Positions 1 to 11,214 of a DNA stretch of 64,000 bases are shown piece by piece. Numbering within the stretch: position 1 is the stretch's first letter; the number at the start of each line of letters is the position of its first letter. The position numbers and the translations under genes were made by a program. Origin of the DNA: Psococerastis gibbosa (taxonomy: Eukaryota; Arthropoda; Insecta; Psocodea; Psocidae); contig OZ020493.1 in the NCBI GenBank assembly GCA_963971405.1, positions 1,488,001 to 1,552,000 of the forward strand, given 5' to 3'. Below the pieces are notes generated by a model, which was given only the letters and a program-made list of their open reading frames with translations, did no database searches and was not told where the DNA came from.

Positions 1-445
1 GGCCCTCTCGCCCCGGCGTTTTTAAGTGTTTTTTTCACATCTCGGTTCGTCCGCATTTAACTGAACAGCCAATAGTGTGCTGAATTGAATATTTTGCATA
101 CTGAATCAATTCTCAATACCCTTACTACGAAGTAAACCTCCTAATGGTTGCCATGTCTAATGACTAACTCATAGCTACTGTACGACCCTAGCCATGAGAG
201 GCTTACTGGGCTGCAGCCCCTCTCGCGAAATGAAAAATTAACAACTAACTAAAAATAGTAGCCTACCGCCACAAGATAAACAAATATTTAACAACAAATT
301 AAGGAATTACAACTCCCTTGAGTACACACTCTATAATATTGTTTCAATAAATATGGACACAAGAAAAATTGGAACGAGATGTGATACTACATAAATTCAT
401 ATGGTATATATTGTATATTGAAGAAAGCAATCAACAATCAAAGAA
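1..445. other. unassigned AT-rich sequence
   Basis: I see no ORF with family resemblance and no clear repeat here. The text becomes recognisable as REP-A only from about 446, at GTCCGAGTTTACTCGAAC. Confidence 0.5.
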
Positions 446-1187
446 TTGGTCCGAGTTTACTCGAACATGTTTTCCAATTTATCAAGTAGTAGACAGAGAA
501 AATGAGTAATTTCAAGGTAAATAATTTTCCTATGTTTAAATTTTGGATATATCAGGGGGCGGAGGGGTTGTCCACCTGGCGTCACTGGAGGTGAGGTGAA
601 TTCTAGATACCTCACAGTAATAATGGCAGGGCACGCATTGGATTTGAGCGTGAAATTTCAAAATTTTTGAAAGAGAAATGTTTTTGCACAAAACAAAATA
701 GTTTCTTGGTAAAGAAACCTGTCCGGTTTCGTTACTCAATTTAACACCTAAAACATGCCTGAAGGTACAAATCATCGATAGAAAGGTTTCGCAGATAAAT
801 TATTTTTTAACCATTTTTAATGAAAATTTATTTATTTTTATTTTTTACTCTCAGAAGCAAACTATCAAGGGGCAAGTGCCCCCCCGCATTTTGTTAACGT
901 TAATAACGACTACAATATATGTGAATTTAAAAGAAATCGTTGGAGCCGTATTTGATAAATAAATTTTTTAGACGTTTTTGGAGTTTTTTGAGAATAAAAC
1001 CCCCCAAATTGAGATAGCCCAAAATAAATTAACGCGAGGTATGATTTTTATGAACCTACATGCCAAATTTCATCTAAATCGACTGAGTAGTTTGTCTGGA
1101 AATCGATGAACAGACAGACAGATTGAGTGACAGAGCGACAGACTTTTCGTAAAAAACACTTTTTTGGGCTCCTGGGACCTCACAACC
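446..1187 (+). repeat. REP-A dispersed element, copy 1 (3' end lost)
   Basis: REP-A is my name for the commonest long repeat here. A full copy starts GAACCGGTCCGAGTTTACTC, passes a G-run after TTCCGATATCTCG, carries AACACCTAAAACATGCCTGA and ATCATCGATAGAAAGG, then a GACA microsatellite, and ends in CGACCATCACAAAGCTTTCC and ATAAATTGGAAAGC. This copy keeps most of that order but is cut at 1187 by a CAGTGGCGTAAATA element. No coding capacity is visible; the short ORFs through it are Thr-Asp-Arg-Gln microsatellite readings. Class unknown. Confidence 0.8.
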
Positions 1188-1190
1188 AGT

Positions 1191-1400
1191 GGCGTAAATA
1201 AGACCCCGCAACCCCCGCGGCGGGGGGGGGGGGGGGGGGCACAGCATTGTGGGGGCGCACTTCGATTCCCAAAAATAATAAGATAATCTATGTAATTAAT
1301 AAAAATATTAAATATCAATTTGTTTTCGAAGTTGACTATAATTATTATGAAGTTAGGAACTTCATCTCATTTAAAACTAAAAATTATATTTTTCGCCAGT
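1191..1400 (+). repeat. GC-rich hAT-like repeat (REP-G), poly-G inside
   Basis: It begins CAGTGGCGTAAATAAG, a start typical of non-autonomous hAT elements, followed by a 20-base G-run and an AT-rich stretch that recurs at 17950-18100. The right end is not defined. Confidence 0.55.
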
Positions 1401-1739
1401 ACTGCGGTACACCAGGGCATTGAATATATAACACTATAGAAAGGCCCCTGCATTTACGATTCCATTCTATAGAAACGCGAACTAAGATGATACTTGGCAG
1501 CGAACTGTTGCTCAACGCAAGCACCACCCACAGAGCTTCATACCTGGGTGCAGCTAGGGGTTGCAAGTCACATTGTACACTTCCTTATCCCTGTTTCAGA
1601 ACAGGGCCAGGTACAGCATTTACTCATTTAGAAAGCACTGAGTTCACGGGCCTCGTTCATTTATACTTAAATGTTTCAAGATAATTATAAGTCCAATACG
1701 TGCATCACTGTGTGTGTTTTTTTCTTTACATCTCTAAGA
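1401..1739. other. unassigned sequence
   Basis: No recognisable gene or repeat. Short ORFs on both strands overlap each other and have no family resemblance. Confidence 0.4.
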
Positions 1740-2606
1740 ACCGGTCCGAGTTTATTCGAACATGCTTTCCAATTTATCATAATTAGCAGATAGAGAAAAT
1801 AAATAATTTCATGGTAAATATTTTTCCTATACTTACATTTCCGATATTTCGGGGGGGGGGGGGATTGTAGCACCTGATGTCACTGGAGATGAGTTAAATT
1901 CTAGATAGGTCGGACCAACACAATACCACACAGCAATAATGGCAGGGCACGCAATGCATTTAAGCGTAAATTTTCTATCATTTTTTTCAAAAAACAAAAT
2001 TTTTGCTCAAAACCAAATGGTTTTTTGGGAAAGCAACCTGTCCGGTTTCGTTACTCAATTTAACACCTAAAACATGCCTGAAGGTAGAAATCATCGATAG
2101 AAAGGTGTCACAGAAAAATTATTTTTTAGTCATTTTTCATTAAAATTTAGTTATTTTTATTTTTTTAACCCCAGAAGCAAACTATCAAGGGGCAAGCGAC
2201 CCCCCGCATTTAGTCAACATTAATAACGAATACAATATATGAGAATTTAAAAGAAATCCTTGGAGCCGTTTTCGAGAAATAAATTTTTTAGACGTTTTTT
2301 TGGAGTTTTTTGAGAATAAAACCCCCCCAAATTGAGTTAGCCCAAAAAAAAAAAAACTGTCTCGAGGTATGATTTGTGTGAACCTACATGCAAAATTTCT
2401 TCAAAATCGGCCGAATAGTTTGCCCGGAAATCGATGAACAGACAGACAGACATACAGACAGACAGACAGAGCGACAGACAGACATTTCGTAAAAACCACT
2501 TTTTTGGGTCCTTGGGACCTAAAAACGTGTAAATCCGTTGATATCTCGGAATCGAAAATTTCAACCATCACAAAGCTTTCCTTAGACTACGTATAAATAT
2601 CACACC
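1740..2606 (+). repeat. REP-A copy 2, left arm of a head-to-head pair
   Basis: A nearly complete forward copy from CCGGTCCGAGTTTATTCGAA through the G-run (about 1850-1864) and the GACA array (2440-2485) to ACAAAGCTTTCC. At about 2607 it abuts an inverted copy, giving an inverted repeat with arms of roughly 0.7-0.8 kb. Confidence 0.85.
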
Positions 2607-2607
2607 T

Positions 2608-3396
2608 CGGGACGATTTTTTTATTTTGGGCTAACTCAATTTGGGGGGGTTTTATTCTCAAAAAACTCCAAAAAAAAGTCTAAAAAAATTATTTCTCAAA
2701 AACGGCTCCAACGATTTCTTTTAAGTTCACATATATTGTAGTCCTTATTAATGTTAATAAAATGTGGGGGGTCGCTTGCCCCTTGATTGTTTGCTTCGGG
2801 GGGTAAAAAAATAAAAATATCTAAATTTTAATGAAAAATGAATAAAAAAAAAAAAAAATTCTGCTAAACCTTTCTATCGATGATTTCTACCTTCAGGCAT
2901 GTTTTAGGTGTTATAAAGAGTAAAGAAAAAGGAAAAAAGGTTGCTTTCCCAAAAAAGTATTATTTTTGGGCAAAAAAATGATTTTTTGAAAAAATGATAG
3001 AAAATTCACGGTCAAATGCATTGCGTGCCCTGCCATTATTCCTGTGGGGTAATGTGTTGTCTGACCGGTGTAGAATATGCAATGCCATCGATTAATTCTG
3101 TGCTTTGGGATAGCTGATATCCTAGGCGATTGCCAGAGGGGGTCCTTGGGTTGCGCCCCCCCCCCCTTCCCAAATGGTTACAGCGTACACTAGATAGAAT
3201 GGCGTTTATAGATTTCTAAATTTATTGAGGTTACCTCACCTCCAGTGACGTCAGGTGAACCCCCCCCCCCCCCCGAGATATGCGAAATTAAACCAAAAGA
3301 AAATTATTTACCATGAAATTACTTATTTTCTCTATCTACTAAGTAGTTGATAAATGGGAAAGCATGTTCGAGTAATCTCGGACCGGTTCTTTTTGA
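2608..3396 (-). repeat. REP-A copy 3, inverted
   Basis: Reverse-complement copy lacking the GACA end. It runs from the CACCTCGGGACGATTTTTTT side to CTCGGACCGGTTC at 3378-3391. Its C-run at 3250-3274 corresponds to the G-run of forward copies. Confidence 0.85.
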
Positions 3397-3512
3397 ATTG
3401 TCATTACTTACAATAGAATTATTTGGTTGTATATTTGTATATATATATTTTTTGGTTTAACTCATAATTGCTAAAAATCTGTTGGTAATTGAAAGGTGAT
3501 GTAATGAGTGGA

Positions 3513-3634
3513 TGGCCATGCTTCGGAGGGCATGTGAAGCAGGCGGTCCCGGGCCTTCCTAGTTGAGTGTAAGAGAGGGCTTTATAGCCCTAACTCCGCT
3601 AGGTTGGTTTAGTCATAGAAACAACAACAAAAGT
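3513..3634 (+). repeat. tRNA-derived SINE (SINE-T), 3' part
   Basis: Shares GCTTCGGAGGGCATGTGAAG, TTCTAGTTGAGTGTGAGAGA-like text and GGCTTTATAGCCCTAACTCC with the copy at 8950-9128, and its 5' part with the copy at 36400-36540. It ends AAACAACAACAAAAG, a retroposon-type A-rich tail. Confidence 0.65.
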
Positions 3635-3640
3635 CTTTAT

Positions 3641-4222
3641 TTATTGCTCTCCAATTTATACGTAGTACCTATATAAGGAAAGCTTTGTGATGGTCGAAAT
3701 TTTCGATTCCGAGATTTCAACAGATTTCCACGTTTTTGGGTCTCAGGAACCCAAAAAAGTGGTTTTTACAAAATGTCTGTCTATCGCTCTGTCCGCCTGT
3801 CTGCCACTCTGTCTGTTCATCGATTTCTGGGCAAACTACTCGGTTAATTTAAAAGAAATTTAGCATGTAGGTTCACAAAAATCATACCTCATGACCGTTT
3901 TTTTCTATCATCTTTAAAAAAAATAATTTTTTGCACAAAAATAAATATTTTTTTGGGAAAGCAACCTGTCCGGTTTCGTTACTCAACTTAACACCTTAAA
4001 CATGTCTGAAAGTAGAATTCATCGAAAATTATTTGTTATAGTCATTTTTCCTTAATTTTTTTTATTTATTTTTTACCCCCAGAAGTAAACTATTTTGCGG
4101 CAAGCGACCTCCCGCATTTTATTAACATTAATATTGACAACAATATATATGAATTTAAAAGAAATCGTTGGAGCCGCTTTTGAGAAATAATTTTTTTAAA
4201 CGTTTTTTGTTTAGTTTTTTGA
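3641..4222. repeat. REP-A copy 4, rearranged
   Basis: 3641-3900 is the 3' part of REP-A in reverse orientation (TTTGTGATGGTCGAAATTTT, GTCTGT array). From about 3902 the text continues as the internal part in forward orientation. The junction lacks the poly-G half, so this is a broken inverted pair. Confidence 0.7.
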
Positions 4223-4701
4223 GAAAGACTGCGGGAAAACTTACAAATTTGGAAAAAAATTGAAAACAAAAATGATCAATTGTTGAAAACCAGTGGAATG
4301 TGGTGTGAAAATAAATAAAGCATCATTGAAGATTTTCGGTCAATGACAAAATCAAATTTGAAGCATAATTGACCAGTGGAATAGCCGCCTTAGCATTATT
4401 CCAATTTGAATTTGAAGAAGCTCTCATATACGGCTTCAAAATAATAATAGGTAGATTTTGATTGAGGTGCCCACGGAGGAATTTATACATATATATATAT
4501 TTTGTAGGAACATTGTTAATTTCTTAGTGGGTTTGTTGTATAATTTATTTCATTTTGTATTGTATGAAATATATTTCTTTCTTTCTTTCTTAGTATTTTA
4601 CAGTAGATCCATTAAGTCTAATTAAATCATCTGCAATTCTAAAATAAGCTATTGTTGGAAAGCCTATGCTGAGCAGAAGTACAATGCTAGGTCAAATAAA
4701 A
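4223..4701. other. unassigned AT-rich sequence with TTTC repeats
   Basis: No gene seen. A TTTC microsatellite at about 4568-4591 resembles the 3' tail of a retroelement (compare 57710-57730). Confidence 0.4.
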
Positions 4702-5718
4702 GAACCGGTCCGAGTTTACTCGAACATGCTTTCAAATTTATCAACATTGGAAGATAGGGAATATGAGTAATTTCATGGTAAATGATTTTCCAATTGTTAA
4801 ATTTCCGATATCTCGGGGGGGGGGGGGGGGGGGGGCGTTGTCCACCTGACGTCACTGGAAGTGAGGTAAATTCTAGATAGGTCAGACCAACACATTAATT
4901 ACCCCACAGCAATAATGGCAGGACACGCAAGGCATTTGAGCGCGAATTTTCTATCATTTTTTCAAAAAATAATTTTTTGTGCAAAATCAAATATTTTTTT
5001 GGGAGAGCAACCTATCCGGTTTAGTTACTCAATTTAACACCTAAAACATGTCTGAAGGTAGAAATCATCGATAGAAAGGTTTCGCAGAAAAATTATTTTT
5101 TAGTAATTTCTCATTAAAATTTAGTTATTTTTATTTTTTTACCCCCAGAAGCAAACTATCAAGGGGCAAGCGACCCCCCGCAATTTATTAGCATTAACAA
5201 CAACTACAATATATGAGAATTTAAAAGTAATCGTTGGAGCCGTTTTTGAGAAATAATTTTTTTAGACGTTTTTTGGGAGTTTTTTGTGAATAAAACCCCC
5301 CCAAATTGAATTGGCCCAAAATATAAAAAAATCATCCCGAGGTATGATTTTTGTAAACCTACATGCTAAATATCATCAAAATCGACCGCTTAGTTTGCCC
5401 GGAAATCGATGCACAGGCAGACAGACAGACAGACATTTCGTAAAAACCACTTTTTTGGGTTCCTTGCAGTCTGAACGAGGCGTTTATAATACCGGGGTTA
5501 ACTAAATACCCTAGGATTATAACTGTAAACAAACAAATTTTGAATAGCACTTTCCATTATAAAATTATCTTGTTTACCAGTGGATTAAATAAATACCGGT
5601 CTTATAAACGCCCCGATCAGGTTGCTGGGACCTGAAAACGTGTAAATCCGTTGAAATCTCGGAATCGAAAATTTCGACCATCACAAAGCTTTCCATTTAT
5701 CGTATAAATTGGAAAGCA
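4702..5718 (+). repeat. REP-A copy 5, full length with a MITE inside
   Basis: The most complete forward copy: GAACCGGTCCGAGTTTACTC at 4702, G-run 4816-4836, GACA array 5418-5443, ATAAATTGGAAAGC at the 3' end. AATAAAA lies on both sides and may be a short target duplication. A 154-bp insertion splits it near 5468. Confidence 0.85.
5468..5621. mobile_element. 154-bp MITE with TTGC duplication
   Basis: Interrupts REP-A exactly where the other copies read GGTTCCTGGGACC. The ends are inverted: GAGGCGTTTATAATACCGG on the left and the complement of CCGGTCTTATAAACGCCCC on the right. TTGC flanks both sides (5464-5467, 5622-5625). No coding capacity. Superfamily not assigned. Confidence 0.7.
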
Positions 5719-5984
5719 ATAAAATATATACAGTATATACCACTGGCCATTATTAAAGTAGGCAGCCAATTGAAGGGGCAGGAAGAAATTGAGAGCATTG
5801 CATAGTGAGGGTATTTAGACCGTCCCTGGTAACGATGTGACGAGTTGGACCCTGACGAATTGCACAATGGGCTGACACCAGCGGGACGTCCGACCTTTTT
5901 TCTAGTTTGTAGGTTTTTCACCAGAAAAGCCTGTTTGCAATATTTGACCGTCGTGACCATTCTATAGTGTTATATATTCAATGA

Positions 5985-6330
5985 CCAGGGGCAGCAGAAT
6001 GCACTGGGTACCGGAAAAACCAGACAGGGACTGGGACGTTTTCCATTAGACCTACTATTTTATTATTTATTCTACAAACTTTTTCTTCCCATTCCACCAA
6101 GACCTTAAGCAAGGGGGCATATTGGGCTGCAGCCTCCCCCCTCCCCATAAATAACATAAGGAACGTGAATATGTCTTCCTCTGTAAATTATAAGCTTTGC
6201 GGCTGTTATAATCGTAAAACCCCACTATTTCGGGCCTATTTTTTTAAAAAAAACCTCCGGGGGAGACCCCCGTGCCCCCCTGTTTGCTGCAATATGAATA
6301 AGGATTCCTTAGTCAGTTTTGTACCCTTGC
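5985..6330 (+). repeat. CAGGGGCAGCAGAATGCACT repeat plus GC-rich REP-G
   Basis: 5985-6110 matches 19507-19640 (CAGCAGAATGCACT, ACCAGACAG, CCATTCCACCAAGACC). 6165-6310 matches 40720-40870, including a CCACTATTTCG and GGGGGAGACCCCCG block that recurs through the GC-rich debris of this window. Confidence 0.6.
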
Positions 6331-7068
6331 CTTGCCTGAGTGGGAGGGTTGAGTTTGTCGTTAAAAGAAACTGTTACATTAGTAGCAAATTACTTAAAAC
6401 GCTTGGAAGCGCACTTAAAATGGGCGTAATTTCAAGGCTGAAGCTGGAATTTGGCAATTTTAATCAACATTAAATATCTGCTTATGCTCACTTAAACACA
6501 GGAGAATTTTGAAGTTTTCGTTAAAGAATGTTTGTTAGTTCATTTGAAGCATTCCGTGTAGACGTTATAATAGAAATCTATGTCACACCATCAATGAAAC
6601 AATGTGAAAGGGAAAGAAGGGGGGCTAATTGACATCCGTATTTTTGGCCCTAAGCAGAAAGTTACATGAGCACAAGAGCTAACTTCTGGTTCATAGGAGC
6701 TGCAGCTCCCATGTACATTTAGGCACGCCCCCCCCCTCTTTGATTCATAGGAGCTGCCCTGTGACATGAGCACATTGGAATTGAAAATTTAAAGGTGCAT
6801 TTCCAGAACTTTTAGCCGAATAATGGAACAAAATCTTATACTGCTGTAACCAGAGGGAAAGATTTCAATTTCACTGAAAGCAACAATTGTTTATTTATCT
6901 CAAGACTCGGAGGAACAGCTGAAGAAGCCACAGATAGCCTATGGTATGTCATCAGGAGGAATCCGACACGAGAATGTATTTCCACTGTAAAAATATATTG
7001 ATTCATGCCCCAAATAAACGATTGGTTTTGAATTAAAATCAATGACACTGTTGTGCTTCCTATTTTTG
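6331..7068. other. unassigned sequence
   Basis: No gene recognised. The segment directly left of the inverted-repeat arm has no copy at the corresponding place beyond 12123. Confidence 0.4.
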
Positions 7069-7977
7069 CCAGCAATATAACCCAAGAACAAAATAACACA
7101 TAGGACATTGATTTTGGGGCGGCTGTCCATATACGAACTATTAAGCAATTTCATCTGAGACTTGCTCTCCTGAGCCTATGGGAATAATTGAGGACATGAA
7201 CTCTCTATTTTACGGTATGATTGAAAAAGACAGCATTTTCCCTTTGCCTCGAAAACAAGATATGAAGTTATTGCTTTAAAAGCATGCATTCCAATCATGG
7301 CTTTAGAGACATCGGGTCCCATTCTCTTAGCCAAGAGGGTGGCGTCAATAGCTCGCCTAATGAACACTCGTCCCAAAATCAATGTAGTAGGTGTTATTTT
7401 GAAAAAAAAAAAAAAAATTGGTTGTCTGTAAGTCGGTTGTAAAGTCGGTTTACGGACGATAGTTTTACGTGACAACCCCTGAATCAACTTAAACATAATT
7501 AACTAACTTAAACAATATATGGCTGGAAAGAGTACCGTAGTTTGCATTTTTTAAATAGATAATAATGGGGCCGAAAGAGTCCTATTTCGGTTGAAAATCG
7601 TGTGCACCCCCTGACGTTTCACACCCCCAAAGCGAAACCCCTTACTTGATCACCACAAATATAGCATGGCCTGAAAGAGGAGAAATAGACGAAGACATGG
7701 GTATAATTTAAATTAAGGTAGGCCTTCCTCGTCAGCCTAAGAAAATTGCTTTAAACCCCCCATGCAATTCAAATGGGATTGCTGCTAATACGTCATTTTT
7801 TGTTCCACTCGTGTTGAAGGGGTGAAGGGGTGAATTTGAAAATATTTATTTATACTCGTTTGAAACCATAATTTGTACTGCTTCTAATGAAATTTAAAAA
7901 TTAAAAATTAATTTCGGTTGAAAATTGCAGGCTGTGGATTTTTTTTACTTTATGCATATAAATTGAAAAGTACCTAC
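7069..7977 (-). repeat. 909-bp inverted repeat, left arm
   Basis: Reverse complement of 11215-12123 with few differences. The homology stops at CAGCAATATAACCCAAGAAC on this side and AATTGAAAAGTACCT on the other. A 106-codon reading (7176-7496, minus) is kept in both arms, but it contains a poly-Phe run from a T-tract and matches no family I know. The arm includes GGCCTGAAAGAGGAG and ATGCAATTCAAATGGGATTG. Confidence 0.9.
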
Positions 7978-8290
7978 CCTTTGAACCCGTTTTCCGCCGG
8001 TACAGTGATGGCTTACCCTAAATATATGCCTGGAAAGAGTAAGAAAGGTGGAAAAGAACTAACGTAGTTTGAAGTTTTCAAATTGATATTAACACCCCCG
8101 ATAGGACATATTTTCCATTAAAATCGGCAAATTTTGGCGTACCTCCTCAATTTTCCACCCCCCAAAGTCGAACCCCTTGCGCTATCACAACAGATATAGC
8201 ATGGCCTGAAAGAGCAAGAATAGACGAACACATGGGTATAATTTCAATTAAAATGATTAAACCAGCCTTTAAACCAGCGTTACTGACCCG
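7978..8290 (-). repeat. diverged second unit of the inverted-repeat element
   Basis: GCCTGGAAAGAGTAAG, ATAGCATGGCCTGAAAGAGC and GACGAACACATGGGTATAAT echo 7515-7710 in the same order, so this is an older tandem relative of the arm. Confidence 0.55.
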
Positions 8291-8399
8291 TGGTAGCGAC
8301 CCGCGTGAGCGACCCGCGTGGCCGGCCTGTGCTTCAATTATTAACAACAAATAGGCTGTATTGCTGGCCACAATAGAGCAAACTCAATTTTAGCGCGGT

Positions 8400-8900
8400 T
8401 TTTAAAAAATTTAGAAATGATGTATGGGAATAATCAAATAATTGCACGAAATCAGGACTACCGAACTTGGTTAAGTCACTTAAGTCGAGCTGACGCCTCC
8501 TTTTTCTAACAGAAATTTTGAATTTTTTCTTAAGAATTGAGCTATTAGTCGGAAAAGTGGCCAAGAGTAAAGAGATTACCCAAAATTTTGGTTTTCACTA
8601 ACTTCGCTCTAAATTACATTATTCGAAAATTTTCTTAAATTTCTGGTTCAGAATACTGTTATGGATGGAAAAATATGGCAAGAGCGGAACAATTGCCAAA
8701 TTTCAAGTTTAATTTTTATTTTGATAATTTCACCCCTAAATGCACAATTCGACAAATTAAATGATTTAATATCATAATCGATATCGCTGTCATTGGTTAG
8801 AAAAGTTGCCAAGAACGAGATAATTTTGGGCTTAATTACAGTATTTGAATATTTTTTAATTTACTAGTGCAAGCAGATTAGCCCCATTCAACACCAAGAG
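8400..8900 (-). repeat. diverged inverted copies of the 122-bp unit
   Basis: TCGGAAAAGTGGCCAAGAG, ACCCAAAATTTTGGTTTTC and TTGGTTAGAAAAGTTGCCAA are reverse complements of the consensus of the tandem array at 9836-10225. Together they look like a large foldback repeat. Confidence 0.5.
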
Positions 8901-8949
8901 CGGCCCCTAAGCATCGTAGTTTCGTTAAAAACCCTCATTTTTTTTTTTC

Positions 8950-9128
8950 CTTCCTTGCCGATTCATGTCTGTTGTTGGTTTGAGTCCTACATATGATAAA
9001 TTTTCTGATCATGCTTCGGAGGGCATGTAAAGCAGGCAGGCCTGGGCTTTTCTAGTTGAGTATGAGAGAAGGCTTTATAGCCCTAACTCCACTAGGTTGG
9101 CATAATAACACAATAAAGTCATTATTTA
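8950..9128 (+). repeat. tRNA-derived SINE (SINE-T)
   Basis: A box-B-like GTTGGTTTGAGTCCTAC is followed by AAATTTTCTGATCATGCTTC, GGAGGGCATGTAAAGCAGG, CTTTTCTAGTTGAGTATGAG and GGCTTTATAGCCCTAACTCC. Same family as 3513-3634 and 36400-36540. Confidence 0.7.
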
Positions 9129-9835
9129 TTTATTTCAATTTTCGCATTCATTATAGGCCTAGCATATTATGTATTCTGTTAATGCATTTTTTTTTCAATT
9201 CAAATACCTTCGTAGGCTAATCATCATGATTTTTTTCACACTTCACTATTTGTTACAACAGTTTTGCCTGTATTTTGTTTGCCAATATTATTGAATTCAA
9301 TTAATATATAGTTACTTAAATAATTAGTCACAGCTAGCCCAACTCGGGCTCGTCTGTAAATTCAAAACTTTAATGCTATAAAAATGCGTATTAAAACCCT
9401 CATTATTTCAGTCCTATTTTTCACACATGAAATCTCCAGGTGACATGTAGCCATGTAGGAAAAATGAAATCATCGTCGGTAAGTTCTCAGTGTTAATGCT
9501 ATCACAATATGTAAACCCACCTGATCGGGCCTATTATTCAAAAAATTGTAATTGTGAAGGTTGTGCCCTCACTCCATACTTGAAAGGTAAGATTAGATGT
9601 AAGTGAATAATGATACAATGTATCGTACCAGGAATGTGTAGTTCCCGCAGAATGAGCATGCATGGAGAGCAACTCGGACATCCCCAATGGCCATTTTATG
9701 TGACAAAATCAAATTTTACAGAAAATAACCATTTTTGAGCTGTTTTTCGTAAATCAAGTTATGCAACTGTGCCATAACATAACATACATATATAAGAACG
9801 AATGATGAAAACGGAGTCAGAAAATAAATTATTAC
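9129..9835. other. unassigned AT-rich sequence
   Basis: Nothing recognisable beyond low-complexity T-runs. Confidence 0.4.
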
Positions 9836-10225
9836 TGCTTAGCATAAATTGAAGAAATTTTTCGAATTAGGGGGGAAGTTAAAGAAAACCGAATAGTTTA
9901 ACTTTGGGTAATTTCTCGGCCCTTGGCCACTTTTCCGACCAATAAGAGATCTTTGAAGCATAAATTGAAGAAATGTTTACGAATTGTGTAATTAGGGGCT
10001 ATGTTAGAGAAAACCAAAAATTTAACTTTGGGCTATTTCTTGGTCCTTGGGCAATTTTTCCGACCAATGACAGGACTCTGAAGCATAAATTGAAGAAAAT
10101 TTTCGAATTGTATAATTAGGGGCGAAATTAGAGAAAACCAAAAATTTTAATGTTGGGTAATTTCTCGGCCCTTGGCCAGTTTTCCGGCCAATAACAGTCC
10201 TATGAAGCATAAATTGTAGAAATTT
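9836..10225 (+). repeat. tandem array, unit about 122 bp, 3.2 copies
   Basis: GCATAAATTGAAGAAA-type starts fall at 9842, 9958, 10083 and 10207. Each unit contains TTTCTCGGCCCTTGGCCA and TTTTCCGACCAATAACAG. Confidence 0.85.
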
Positions 10226-10290
10226 TTGCTTTCCAATTTATACGCAGTACTATAAGGAGCCCCAAGATTTCACCGGATTTACACGTTTTG
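10226..10290 (-). repeat. REP-A terminal fragment
   Basis: TTTGCTTTCCAATTTATACG plus CCGGATTTACACGTTTTGAG is the inverted REP-A 3' end with an internal deletion. Confidence 0.6.
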
Positions 10291-10299
10291 AGCAGTAGC

Positions 10300-11210
10300 G
10301 TAAATAACTTTTGCTGCCCCCCCTCCCCCCGCAAGACCTTTGGTGCGCCCTACCTTGTCTTATTATTTCATCTTTGTTATGAGTGATTGTCATTAGTGGA
10401 ATGCAAGCCTTAGCCACGATTTTCTTCGGGGGTGGCTGTGATCCTATCCCAGGTTATGCAGGTTATGGTGTTACTCGTAGGCTATTTATGTTACCATAGG
10501 TACATATAAAAAGCTAAATTAGTGGGGACACAGCCAGACAACATTTCGTTGATATGCGGACTAGATCTTATAGAAACAATATTGCACGTAATCCAAAGAG
10601 GGGGGCCCGGGAGTCTCCCCCGGGGAAAAAAATTGATAATATAAGTGTAATATAGTCATTGGCGTAAATTCCCAACATTTCTGGTGGGGGGGGGGGGGGA
10701 TTTAGGACCCCAAAACCGGGAATCATTACTCATTCACTTCTGAAGTGAGAAAGAAGAAAGGGGGGCCCGGGGGTCTCCCCTGGAGAAAAAAAGAAAAACA
10801 ATTGATAAATAGGCCCAAATTAGTGAGGTTTTGCGCATGTTATACCCTAGAAAAGGGGGTACCGGGGCTCTCCCCCGGAAAAAAAAATTGACAAACAGGC
10901 CCAAATTAGTGAGGTTTTTCGCATTTTCCAAGCAGTAAAGTTGAGTTTTTACCGACCAATAAAACTACCACGGAGGGGGGCCCGGGGGTCTCCTACTTAG
11001 AAAAGTTTGAGAAAATAAGTCTGAAATATTGGAATTTTAAGCATTTTGAGTAACAAGCTTTTGTGAAAATACTTGATCAATATGTCGATTTTTTTATGAT
11101 GCATGCAAATTAGGCATACCAAGAATTACTTTCCCTTTCGTTATTGTAGATGCTATGCCTTTCGCCTCCATAACGTCTTTGTCACCAAAAACCCCGGGCT
11201 TAGCCCCCCG
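10300..11210. repeat. GC-rich hAT-like mosaic (REP-G)
   Basis: Several blocks of GGGGGCCCGGGGGTCTCC type followed by AATTGATAAATAGGCCCAAA and TTAGTGAGGTTTT. 10305-10650 corresponds, inverted, to 19660-20075 (both hold GGCTGTGATCCTATC-like text and a GTCTTATTATTTCATC block). The ends look like GCAGTAGCGTAAATAA. Non-coding. Confidence 0.6.
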
Positions 11211-11214
11211 CCAG

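Noticed and set aside
7176-7496. 106-codon ORF preserved in both arms of the inverted repeat (also 11696-12016)
   Set aside because: The arms are near-identical DNA, so conservation of the reading is expected without selection. It contains a poly-Phe run from a T-tract and resembles no family.
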